From Neoaquamicrobium sediminum (GTDB lineage Bacteria > Pseudomonadota > Alphaproteobacteria > Rhizobiales > Rhizobiaceae): a DNA stretch of 64,000 bases. A model generated the notes under the pieces. It was not told the DNA's origin, ran no database searches, and saw nothing but the letters and a program-made list of their open reading frames with translations. Both the position numbers and the translations under genes were made by a program. Positions within the stretch are counted from its first letter, which is position 1, and each line of letters opens with the position of its first letter. This document shows positions 47,300 to 55,482 of this stretch, piece by piece. The stretch is from assembly GCF_013240295.1 (NCBI RefSeq), contig NZ_JABETK010000001.1, positions 186,001 to 250,000 on the forward strand, written 5' to 3'.

Positions 47300-48641
47300 C
47301 GAACCGGGCTGGAAGGCCGATGCTGCGATCCAGGGGCTCGGTCGCACCAATCGGACCAACCAGGCGCAGCCGCCGCTCTTCCGCCCGATTGCGACCGACG
47401 TGAAGGCGGAAAAGCGCTTCCTCAGCACCATCGCCCGGCGACTCGATACGCTCGGCGCGATCACCCGAGGGCAACGCCAGACTGGCGGCCAGGGTTTGTT
47501 CCGCCCCGAGGACAATCTGGAATCCTGTTACGCGCGCGACGCGCTGCGCCAGCTCTATCTCCTGATCGTGCGCGGCAAGATCGAGGGCTGCTCGCTCCAT
47601 CGCTTCGAGTCCGCCACCGGCCTCAAGCTGATGGACGACAATGGCATCAAGGACGAGCTGCCGCCGATCACGACCTTCCTCAATCGGCTGCTGGCACTCA
47701 CCATCGAGCTGCAGGGCATCCTCTTCACTGCCTTCGAACAGCTTCTTGATGCGAAGGTGTCGGGCGCGATCGCCAGCGGCGTCTATGACGTCGGCCTCGA
47801 AACCCTGACGGCGGAAAGCTTCGTGGTCACCGATCGCACGACGATCTACACCCACCCGGCATCGGGCGCGCAGACCCGGCTACTCACGATCACCCAGCGG
47901 ACCCGCAATCGTCCGCTGTCACTCGACGACGCGCTCGGCTGGCTGGATGATCGTGGTGCGAAGCTGCTGGTGAACGAACGATCCGGGCGAGCCGCCGTGC
48001 AGATCCCGGCGCCATCGCTCATGCTCGACGATGGCGAGATCGAGCGCCGCGTTCGCCTGATCCGTCCGATGGAGCATCATCATGCCTCGCTGAAGTCGAT
48101 GGCAGAAAGCCATTGGACGGAGGCCGATCGCAGCACCTTCGCTGCCGCCTGGACTCGCGAACTCGCCGACGTGCCCGCCTACAGCGAGAGCACCATCCAC
48201 ATCGTCGCGGGATTGCTGCTGCCGGTGTGGAAGCGCCTGCCGAACGAGTCGACCCGCGTTTATCGGCTTCAGACCGACGATGGCGAGCGGATCATCGGTC
48301 GGCGCGTCTCTCCGGCCTGGGCCGCGAACGCCGCGTCGACCGGCACGACCGATCTGACGGCCGACGCCGCCTATGCAGCGCTGATCGACGGGCGGACCAT
48401 CCTCGACCTCGCGGAAGGGCTCCAACTCCGCCGCGTGCGCGTCATGGGCGCGAACCGCATCGAGCTGTCCGGCTTCACCGAAGCGATGCGCGATCGTCTT
48501 CGCGCCTATGGCCTCTTCAACGAGATCATCTCCTGGTCGCTGCGGTTCTTCGTGCCCATCGACAGCACAGGGCCGACAGTGCTCGGCAAGCTGCTCGACA
48601 CCTATCCGGTGGCGCGCATCGGCGAGCGGGAGGCAGCGTAA
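47300..48641 (+). pseudogene. Strawberry notch-like protein, fragment 3 of 3
   Basis: The C-terminal 447 codons. It starts with EPGWKADAAIQGLGRTNRTNQAQ, which holds helicase motif VI, and runs to the TAA at 48639-48641. An internal ATG at 47400 could start a 413-residue remnant but lacks the ATPase half. The stop overlaps the toprim start in TAATG. Confidence 0.87.
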
Positions 48642-49678
48642 TGGCCCGCCGCGACGCTTCAGATCTTGCACACCGCCTCGGCCGACAGGCCGAGGCGGTG
48701 TGCAAACGCTATCTCGGCGCCGGCCGCCGACAGGGCAACTACTGGCAGGTTGGCGATGTTCGCAACGCGCCCGGCCGGTCCATGTTCGTGCGCCTGAAGG
48801 ACACCGTCAAAGGCCCCGCCGGTAAATGGAGCGATGCCGCGACGGGCGAGCATGGCGACCTACTCGACGTGATCCGTGAATCGCTGGGTCTCATCGACTT
48901 CGCCGATGTCGCCGAAGAGGCTCGCATCTTCCTCAGCATGCCGCCCGATCCCGAGCCAGCTCCGCAACAGCACACTCGCACGCCAGCACCATCGGGTTCT
49001 GCTGAAGCCGCACGCCGACTCATCGCCATGTGTCAGCCCAACAGCGGTACGCTCGTAGAAGCGTATTTGCGCGGACGCGGCATTACGGCTTTGCACGGTT
49101 GCGGAAGCCTGCGTTTCCATTCCCGGTGCTACTATCGTCCGGACGAGCATAGCCCGACCGAAACCTGGCCGGCCATGGTCGCCGCCGTCACCGATCTCAC
49201 AGGCAGGATCACCGGCGCACATCGGACCTGGCTCGCCCCGGATGGTTCCGGCAAGGCGCCGATCAGCATCCAGCGCAAGGCGATGGGCGACCTTCTCGGG
49301 CACGCGGTCCGTTTCGGGCTATCCGGCGACGTACTGGCGGCCGGCGAAGGTATCGAAAGCGTGCTATCGGCCCGTGAGGTCATGCCCGGCATGTCGGCGG
49401 CGGCGGCACTCTCCGCTGCGCACCTCGCGGCCATCCGGTTCCACGATGCATTGCGTCGGCTCTATGTCGTCCGCGACAATGATCGCGCGGGGGATGGTGC
49501 GCGAAACACACTGATCGAACGGGCGAGCGCGGTCGGGGTCGAGGCGATTGCCCTGTCACCCATGCTCGGGGACTTCAACGAAGATCTCCGCACCTTCGGC
49601 CGTGACGCGCTGATGGCGCATATCCGGGTGCAGCTCGCCCCGCAGGACGTCGCCCGCTTTATGTTGCTGGCGGCATAG
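48641..49678 (+). CDS. Toprim-domain primase-like protein (DUF7146/Toprim_3)
   Basis: A 345-residue protein. Residues about 15-90 include NYWQVGDVRNAPGRSMFVRL and AATGEHGDLLDVIRE, a zinc-less DnaG-type N-terminal region; the toprim fold follows with LAAGEGIESVLSA (catalytic Glu) and LYVVRDNDRAGDGAR (D-x-D). Such proteins prime or process ICE and plasmid DNA. It is translationally coupled to the strawberry notch-like gene (TAATG), so the two insertions upstream probably reduce its expression unless the elements supply a promoter. Confidence 0.85.
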   Translation: MARRDASDLAHRLGRQAEAVCKRYLGAGRRQGNYWQVGDVRNAPGRSMFVRLKDTVKGPAGKWSDAATGEHGDLLDVIRESLGLIDFADVAEEARIFLSMPPDPEPAPQQHTRTPAPSGSAEAARRLIAMCQPNSGTLVEAYLRGRGITALHGCGSLRFHSRCYYRPDEHSPTETWPAMVAAVTDLTGRITGAHRTWLAPDGSGKAPISIQRKAMGDLLGHAVRFGLSGDVLAAGEGIESVLSAREVMPGMSAAAALSAAHLAAIRFHDALRRLYVVRDNDRAGDGARNTLIERASAVGVEAIALSPMLGDFNEDLRTFGRDALMAHIRVQLAPQDVARFMLLAA

Positions 49679-49987
49679 ATCGGGGCTGAACGGTGGCGGC
49701 GCGCGGTCGCCATCATGCTCGCATAGATGCACGAACCTTTGGAGAGGACCGCGCCTCGGCCTTCGAGAGGGCGATCGGCCCACATGCGGTTCGGACAGGC
49801 AATGCCTGCGGCCGACTATTTTCCGGCGGCGCGTGCCGCGCCTTTCCATCGCGAAACAAAATAGCCGGCCTCCGGCATCCTCCGCGTTCGCTCCGGCCCG
49901 GCGCGCGCCGGGTGCAGGTCCGCTCCGCCCGTGGGCTCCGTCGCCATGAAGGCCGCGACGGTCGCGGTCCAACCAAAGGAGCATTCC
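49679..49987 (+). other. Intergenic leader region upstream of the DUF2493 gene
   Basis: No gene is visible in these 309 bases. The region holds the folded leader described separately (49816-49864), further GC-rich inverted repeats around 49885-49920 (GGCCCGGCGCGCGCCGGG), and the AAAGGAG site at 49975-49981. I expect a promoter here but see no convincing -10 box. Confidence 0.6.
49816..49864 (+). promoter_or_regulatory. Covarying leader hairpin, type 2 (copy before DUF2493)
   Basis: CTATTTT (49816-49822) pairs with AAAATAG (49858-49864), extended by GGCC at 49810-49813 and 49867-49870. Inside are a hairpin with TGC loop (GGCGCG/CGCGCC) and the single-stranded TCGCGAAAC. The copy before DUF736 has the same parts with two compensated base pairs. 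Confidence 0.65.
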
Positions 49988-50911
49988 ATGACCGAGCACG
50001 ATGACTACGAACCCCACCACGAATCGTCCCCAACCGACCACGTCCTCAAAGAACTCCAGCTCCACGGCTACCGCCCCTTCGCCGACGAACCAGACCAGCG
50101 TCTCCTGCCAGACGGCAATCAGGTCGCAGGCGCAATCGCAGACATCTTTGACGCCCTGATCTCGACCCTGGAGGACACTCGCCTCGAACCCGACCTCGAC
50201 GATCTCCTCTGGTCGACCGTCAACGTCTTCCACCGCGCCGCCGAACGGATCGCCCGCGAACTCGACGACAACGAGCAGGCGCAGAAGCGCTCGCAACGGC
50301 AACAGGACGGCAGCGAGGTGAAGTCAGTCGAACTCGAGCGCCAGATCGCCGAGGGCAAGACGCTCATCGAACGACAGAACGCTTTCGAGCTGATGCGCGA
50401 CCAGGCCGCCGAACACTACGAGCGCCAGATCGGCAAACCGTGGCTCCCCCGCACAGGCTCAAAGGTCAACCATCGCAACCTGACCTCCGCAATGATCGAC
50501 AGCCGCGACTTCCTCATGGCCAAGAAGCGCGCCGAGCAAGAAGTCCTTCTCCCTCCCGGTCCGAAGATCGTCGTCACCGGCGGACTGGACTTCAATGACC
50601 ACCGGCTGATCTGGGCCAAACTCGATCAGGTCCACGAGAAGCACTCCGACATGGTGCTGATCCACGGAAAATCCCCGAAGGGCGCCGAAAAGATCGCCTC
50701 GCTCTGGGCCAACAATCGCAACGTCCCGCAGATCGGCTTCGCACCGGACTGGACGAAGCACGGTCGCGCAGCGCCCTTCAAGCGCAACGACGACATCTTG
50801 GCGATAGTGCCGAAGGGCGTGATGCACTTCCCAGGCACCGGCATCAACGACAACCTCGCCGACAAGGCCAAGAAGCTCGGCATCCCGGTCTGGAAGTTCG
50901 GCAGCGCGTGA
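49988..50911 (+). CDS. DUF2493 (SLOG superfamily) protein
   Basis: A 307-residue ICE backbone protein. The last ~120 residues are the DUF2493/YspA-like SLOG domain: KIVVTGGLDFNDHRLIWAKL with the glycine-rich nucleotide loop, MVLIHGKSPKGAEKIASLWA and DILAIVPKGVMHFPGTG. The N-terminal ~190 residues are charged and helical. SLOG domains bind nucleotides or nucleotide-derived ligands; the role in ICEs is unknown. ATG at 49988 with AAAGGAG six bases ahead. An earlier in-frame ATG at 49931 overlaps the leader and is not favoured. Confidence 0.85.
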   Translation: MTEHDDYEPHHESSPTDHVLKELQLHGYRPFADEPDQRLLPDGNQVAGAIADIFDALISTLEDTRLEPDLDDLLWSTVNVFHRAAERIARELDDNEQAQKRSQRQQDGSEVKSVELERQIAEGKTLIERQNAFELMRDQAAEHYERQIGKPWLPRTGSKVNHRNLTSAMIDSRDFLMAKKRAEQEVLLPPGPKIVVTGGLDFNDHRLIWAKLDQVHEKHSDMVLIHGKSPKGAEKIASLWANNRNVPQIGFAPDWTKHGRAAPFKRNDDILAIVPKGVMHFPGTGINDNLADKAKKLGIPVWKFGSA

Positions 50912-50998
50912 GCCCGCCATTCCAATCTCACAGTGGCGTTGCGCCAGCGGTTCGTTTCCAGCGCAAACAGTCTCTAAGCGCCTCAGCGAAGCTACCCG

Positions 50999-51998
50999 CT
51001 AAAGCGCAACTGCTTTGTCCCAGTAATTCAGTAAGGCAGCGGTGAAGTTACCCTCTCGAACGGCGGTACGAATGTCCGCCCCTGTCAGCGGCACCACGAG
51101 CAACTCCTCACGGCTACCTCGCAGCATCTCCTTCGTGACCGTTTCCGCGAACCCATTCCAGGAGACGAGAAACCCAAGGGAGCAGCGCCGGCTTCGGTTC
51201 TGCATCTTTTCATGAAAGATGACGAACTCGTTCTTGCCGCAACGGCCTGACCAGTTCTTGCACTCTACGAGGATCACTGCCCCCTCACGCGCGAGACGAG
51301 GTTCGCTGCTCCCGTTCACGACCGAAATATCAATTTCCTCCGTCTCCGTCCGGATACGCTGTTTCACGACAAATCCGGGTACCGAAGAAAACAGACGGGC
51401 ACAAAGTTCTTCAAGTGCTCGCCCTTTTTCGTCAGCACTTTCCGCTCCGTCTACTGCATCTACTAATCCATCGAGACTGTTGGCTCCCCAGCCTGAAAGG
51501 CGCGCCGCAACCTCGGAAATTCTAGCCCCGACTTCGTCGGCCGCTTGCTCGGCGGCTTCGACCAATTCGGCATCGATCTTGATAACCTCAGCGTATGCTC
51601 GATCCAGCTTCCTCTCCGTCGTGACGATGCGATACCGCAGTTGGATGTAGGCTCCATCGTCATCGTAGTGGACCAGCGTGACATCACCTTTCACGCGTTG
51701 CCGCACCTCGACAGCACGACGCACAAGGTCAAGATACTGCTCAAGGCCGAGCGATGAATACCAATACTTGCGCGTCCAAGTATGGTCTGCCTCACCGAAC
51801 AGCTTGCCATCCTCTACAAAAAAAAGAACCATTCCAGGCCAGCCGAACAGCGCCGTCATCCATGGTTCCGATCTCATACCGCACACCTTCCGGTACATCG
51901 GCAATTGTCAGTTTTCCCAGAACAGCCGTGCCAAGCAGCACGGCCTCATCATCATCCACCGCATCTGCCAGCGCGTGTTTCGCCGTCTCGGGAGTCAT
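50999..51998 (-). pseudogene. Mrr-like restriction endonuclease, frame broken at an A8 run
   Basis: The N-terminal 57 residues (MTPETAKHALADAVDDDE...) and the main body lie in different frames that meet at eight As (51818-51825). Removing one, or adding two, joins LAWNGSFF to VEDGKLFGEADH and gives 332 or 334 residues. The C-terminal part has a Mrr_cat core: KGRALEELCARLFSSVPGF, EEIDISVV and VILVECKNWSG (D...E-x-K). Alone, the body could start at 51904. The gene faces the backbone genes and looks like a defence insert. Polymerase slippage on A8/T8 could make full-length protein in vivo, or the run may be miscounted. Confidence 0.72.
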
Positions 51999-52320
51999 CC
52001 GGTAACCAGTCTCGTTCTCGCTATAGCCACTCTTCCTTGAAGGCTAACGACCGGCAGCCGCAGATGTCCATAGTTTACGGAAGAATATGTGTCAGTTCTT
52101 TGTGTGGATCTGCTTCCCGACTCCAAGAGTACCACTCCCCGCTTATCTGCGCTGATCCTTGGTCCGACTGATCGCTTGACGCCATCAACCCGTAGAGGGT
52201 CGGCTATGCGAGCATGCCGCCGCTACGGCTTCGCCTGCGCGGTGATTGCAGCGCTCAGTCCGACACATCGGGCGCCTGTCAGCGGGGGATGGTCCTCCGC
52301 TCGGAACAGGAGCCGGATCG
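51999..52320. other. Intergenic region, no gene seen
   Basis: The 322 bases between the Mrr-like gene and the small protein at 52321 contain no convincing gene. The part near 52060-52120 is less GC-rich and may hold the divergent promoters. The only clear signal is AGGAG before 52321. Confidence 0.5.
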
Positions 52321-52488
52321 ATGTCCCTCAACGACGCCCACGCCTTCGCCTTCAGCCTCGCCACCACGCTGATGGCCGCCATCATCATCTTCCAAGCTGG
52401 CGACGGCACGCTGTCGGTGACGCCCGCCAGCGAATATGACGGCGACATCGCCGCCATCATCCATGAGATCGATCCCTTCGCCCCCTGA
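52321..52488 (+). CDS. Small ICE protein with one hydrophobic segment
   Basis: A 55-residue protein (MSLNDAHAFAFSLATTLMAA...). Residues about 10-25 are hydrophobic, the rest acidic (SEYDGDIAAIIHEIDPF). AGGAG lies nine bases ahead of the ATG. I do not recognise a family. Its place between DUF2493 and DUF736 suggests a conserved small backbone gene, but this needs a homologue search. Confidence 0.45.
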   Translation: MSLNDAHAFAFSLATTLMAAIIIFQAGDGTLSVTPASEYDGDIAAIIHEIDPFAP

Positions 52489-52510
52489 CCGGGGCGACCC
52501 GGTCGCCCGC

Positions 52511-52534
52511 GCGGAAACCGCCGATGATTTCCGC
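52511..52534. repeat. Short hairpin before the membrane protein gene
   Basis: GCGGAAA (52511-52517) pairs with TTTCCGC (52528-52534) over a 10-base loop, after the stop of the small protein gene. Perhaps an intercistronic hairpin. Confidence 0.4.
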
Positions 52535-52629
52535 TCCCGGTATCGCCGCTCTTGCGCTATACCTCGGATGCGCCGTGGTGGTGGTGGAAGGCGCGACCGT
52601 CAGACCTTGTCCTTACGGAGGCCACCACG

Positions 52630-53073
52630 ATGATCATCCTCGCAATACTTGCATCCCTAGCAGCGATCGGCTTGCTCTGCTGGATGCTGTTCACACTGGC
52701 CGTCTTTGCACTGCCGGCATTCGTTGGCGTGACCGCGGGCGCCTGGGCGCACGGCACGGGGGCAGGCATACCGGGCGCCATCCTGGTCGGCGCCTTCGCG
52801 GCCGCCACCACGCTGGCGGCCGGACATCTGCTCATCACCTTCGTTCGGCCGATGTGGTTGAAGCTGATCGTGGCCGCCGCCTTCGTCGCGCCGGCGGCGA
52901 TCGCCGGCTTCCATGCCACCCATGGCATCGTGAAGCACCTCATGCCCTCCGACGCATGGCAGATCGCATTCTCCGTCATTGGCGCAATCGCGGTCGGCAT
53001 CACTGCCTTCGTGCGGGTCGCAGGAATGGCAACGGCCCCGAGCCCGTCCGGCCGAGATCTTGCGCAGGCCTGA
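52630..53073 (+). CDS. Small integral membrane protein of unknown function
   Basis: A 147-residue protein with about four hydrophobic segments (residues 1-35, 44-70, 78-95, 112-132), rich in Ala, Gly and Ile. No charged motif suggests transport of a known substrate. ATG at 52630 has GGAGG eight bases ahead; the longer frame from 52552 starts with a low-complexity stretch and is unlikely. Hypothetical protein of the ICE backbone. Confidence 0.55.
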   Translation: MIILAILASLAAIGLLCWMLFTLAVFALPAFVGVTAGAWAHGTGAGIPGAILVGAFAAATTLAAGHLLITFVRPMWLKLIVAAAFVAPAAIAGFHATHGIVKHLMPSDAWQIAFSVIGAIAVGITAFVRVAGMATAPSPSGRDLAQA

Positions 53074-53638
53074 TCTTCGTCATCGCCGTCAGGAGGATCA
53101 AAACAGCGAGTGGGTGTCGCCTTCCTCGTCGCCTCATCCTGTTGCGATGGGCGGGTGCGGTGCGGATCGACGCTCAGCCCGGAAAAGCGGTCGTCGTTAG
53201 AGCGCAGCCTGGGCAGAACCATCCCTCTGCGGCGCACCGGGCGCTGGCGCGGCGATTTCCCGGAGGGCGGTGGAAGGTCAGAATGCAGCAGCGTAGGTCT
53301 GCCGGAAGGAGACGAAGCTGGTGAGCATCCGGTGACGCCGGTTTGCCGGTGCGGGGCGGCCGCCATCTTCTCCGCCTTCTGACCGTGCCTCGACCGCTCC
53401 AAACGGCCTCTTCAATGGCCTGATCTGGCCGAAGGGCGGCTGCGCCTCGATCGCCTATGACGCAACAGCGGCGTCAATCTTTCTTCCCCTGCCGGCTGCG
53501 CCGTCATTCCTCGCGAAACAAGAAAGCCCTCCTTAGCTGTCAGGCCCCTTCGGGGTGCGCCGTCGATCGCCTCCGGCCTGCCGATCGCCATCGAGGCCGT
53601 AATGGTGCGGGCTCGGGAACGGAAAACGGAGACTTACA
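53074..53638 (+). other. Long intergenic region before DUF736
   Basis: These 565 bases hold no gene I can support. Short frames on both strands lack ribosome binding sites and family features. The notable content is the type 2 leader hairpin at 53479-53526. The rest may be the remains of a backbone gene or an untranslated leader. Confidence 0.55.
53479..53526 (+). promoter_or_regulatory. Covarying leader hairpin, type 2 (copy before DUF736)
   Basis: CTTTCTT (53479-53485) pairs with AAGAAAG (53520-53526). The 34-base interior contains CGGC-TGC-GCCG and TTCCTCGCGAAAC. Compared with 49816-49864, stem positions 3 and 5 changed on both strands (A-T to T-A and T-A to C-G). The DUF736 start lies 112 bases downstream. 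Confidence 0.65.
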
Positions 53639-53965
53639 ATGGCGACCATCGGCACCTTCAAGAAGACCGGCTCGAACGAATTCACCGGCGAAATCGTCAC
53701 CCTCAGCGTCCAGGCCAAGGGCGTGCGCATCGTCCCCGACCAGCGCGCCACCGGCGAGAACGCTCCCAGCCACCGGGTCCTGGTCGGCCGGGCCGAGATC
53801 GGCGCCGCCTGGACGAAGCGCTCGGGCGAAGGCCGCGACTATCTGGGCCTCAAGCTCGACGATCCGAGCTTCAACGCCCCGATCTACGCCAACCTCTTCG
53901 ACGACGAGGAAGGCGACACCCACTCGCTGATCTGGTCCCGCCCCAACCGCCGCAACGGCGACTGA
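53639..53965 (+). CDS. DUF736 family protein
   Basis: A 108-residue protein, MATIGTFKKTGSNEFTGEIV... with RAEIGAAWTKRSGEGRDYLGLKLDDPSF and the conserved NLFDDEEG. DUF736 proteins are hallmarks of alphaproteobacterial ICEs and plasmids; fold and role suggest a small single-stranded-DNA or nucleic acid-binding protein, not proven. Full family length. Followed by a strong hairpin. Confidence 0.92.
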   Translation: MATIGTFKKTGSNEFTGEIVTLSVQAKGVRIVPDQRATGENAPSHRVLVGRAEIGAAWTKRSGEGRDYLGLKLDDPSFNAPIYANLFDDEEGDTHSLIWSRPNRRNGD

Positions 53966-53976
53966 GGCCCGCAGCC

Positions 53977-54003
53977 GCCCCGCCCGGATAATCCGGGCGG
54001 GGC
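53977..54003 (+). terminator. GC-rich hairpin after DUF736
   Basis: GCCCCGCCCGGA pairs with TCCGGGCGGGGC around TAA, a 12-bp perfect stem 12 bases after the stop. There is no U-tract, so it may pause rather than end transcription alone. Confidence 0.65.
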
Positions 54004-54252
54004 CTAAGCTTGTCACGGCGACCGAATCAGTTGGCTCGCAAAGTCCGCGAAAGGTCGCCCTCAAGCAGAAATAGCTTGGCCAAGAACTCCAAGAGCGACT
54101 ATTATAGATGGGGTATTCGGGCGGCGTAATCTTAATCCGAATATATCAATGTTATTTCCGCAGTGATCGCTTGATAATCAGCGGATAGACGTGAACGGCA
54201 CTTTCTCCCTGTTCGTTCAGATGACCATTCCGCACTGAAGTACTCATCTCCG

Positions 54253-55482
54253 CTATTTCTGTTCTTCCGGTGGCTTGATGTGGCGGAACTGCGCAAGCAG
54301 CAGCAGGTCATAGGTGATCTTGAGCGCGCCGCAGATCAGGAGCGGCCAGGCCTTGTAGGAGGCGGCGAACAAGGCGCCGGCCAGTGCGGGGCTGGCGGAT
54401 GCGGCGAGGCTGCGCGGAACGGAGGTGAAGCTCGCGGCGGCGGCGCGCTCAGCCTCCGTCACCACGGCCATGACGTATGACGAGCGCGTCGGCACGTCCA
54501 TCTGCGAAAGCGCTGCCCGTATCAGCAACAGGGCAAGGGCAATGCTCAGATTGGGGGCGAGCGCCGCCAGCATCAGGGCGATGCTGGAGGGAATGTGGGT
54601 GAACACCATCGTGTTGACGAGCCCGATGTGCCGCGACAGCCAGGCGGCGACCGGGAAGGAAAAGGCAGAGAGCATTCCCGACCAGAAGAAGAACACGCCC
54701 GCGGCTGACAGCGACAGGTCGAAGCGCTCGAACAGCCACAGCGCCAGCAGCGACTGCACGACGAACCCGCCGGCGAATGCGTCGAGACTGAAGAGTGCCG
54801 CGAGCCTGAAGACAATGGCGCGGGAGGGACCAAGCGCGGCGGCCGCCTCGCTTGCGGGCGGGCGCTTGGGGATGCGGGCATAGAACAGGCCGCCCAGGAG
54901 CCCGACGACCGAATAGAGGACGAACATCAGCTTGATCGCCGCGAACTGGTCGAGGCCGACGGTGGTCATCACATCGGGGACAGCCGAGGCGAGCGCGCCG
55001 ACGGCGCTTGCGAGCGCTCCTACCAAGCTGTAGCGCGCGAACATCCTCGTCCGGTTGGCGTCACTCACTTCCCGCGTCAGCGCCGCATGCTCGATCGGCA
55101 CGAACACGCTCACACTGCCGGCAGACGGGTTGATCGTGCCGGCGAAGGCGACAACCAGGAGCAGCGCGTAGTCGTGAACCACGGCGAAGGCGACGCCGGT
55201 TGCGATCATCAGGCTTGCGGCCGCCAGCAGAAGCTGACGATGATCGAAGCGCGGGCCGAGGAAGCCGACCGCGATGGTCAGCAGCGCCGAGCCGAGCAGC
55301 GATGCGGTGGCGATGACGCCGACCTCGAGCGGACTGAAGCCGAGCGCGAGCAGATAGACCGGCAGGAGGACGGCCACGAAGCCGTCACCGAAATCGCGCA
55401 GCGCCCGCGCCGCAAAGAGACAGGTGGCTGGGTGAAGCGACGGGCGCGGCCGAGCGTCCATTTGAGTGTCAGATGAGCCCAT
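54253..55482 (-). CDS. MFS transporter of the chromate operon
   Basis: A 409-residue major facilitator protein with about twelve hydrophobic segments, beginning RALRDFGDGFVAVLLPVYLL, and the loop GFLGPRFDHRQ in place of the usual motif A between helices 2 and 3. It is the last gene of the chr operon; its start overlaps the chrA end by 14 bases (or starts at the Met at 55461). MFS genes follow chrB-chrA in several alphaproteobacterial chromate loci; the substrate is unknown. Between it and DUF736 lie about 250 bases of lower GC, probably the border of the resistance insert. Confidence 0.8.
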   Translation of the reverse strand: MGSSDTQMDARPRPSLHPATCLFAARALRDFGDGFVAVLLPVYLLALGFSPLEVGVIATASLLGSALLTIAVGFLGPRFDHRQLLLAAASLMIATGVAFAVVHDYALLLVVAFAGTINPSAGSVSVFVPIEHAALTREVSDANRTRMFARYSLVGALASAVGALASAVPDVMTTVGLDQFAAIKLMFVLYSVVGLLGGLFYARIPKRPPASEAAAALGPSRAIVFRLAALFSLDAFAGGFVVQSLLALWLFERFDLSLSAAGVFFFWSGMLSAFSFPVAAWLSRHIGLVNTMVFTHIPSSIALMLAALAPNLSIALALLLIRAALSQMDVPTRSSYVMAVVTEAERAAAASFTSVPRSLAASASPALAGALFAASYKAWPLLICGALKITYDLLLLAQFRHIKPPEEQK

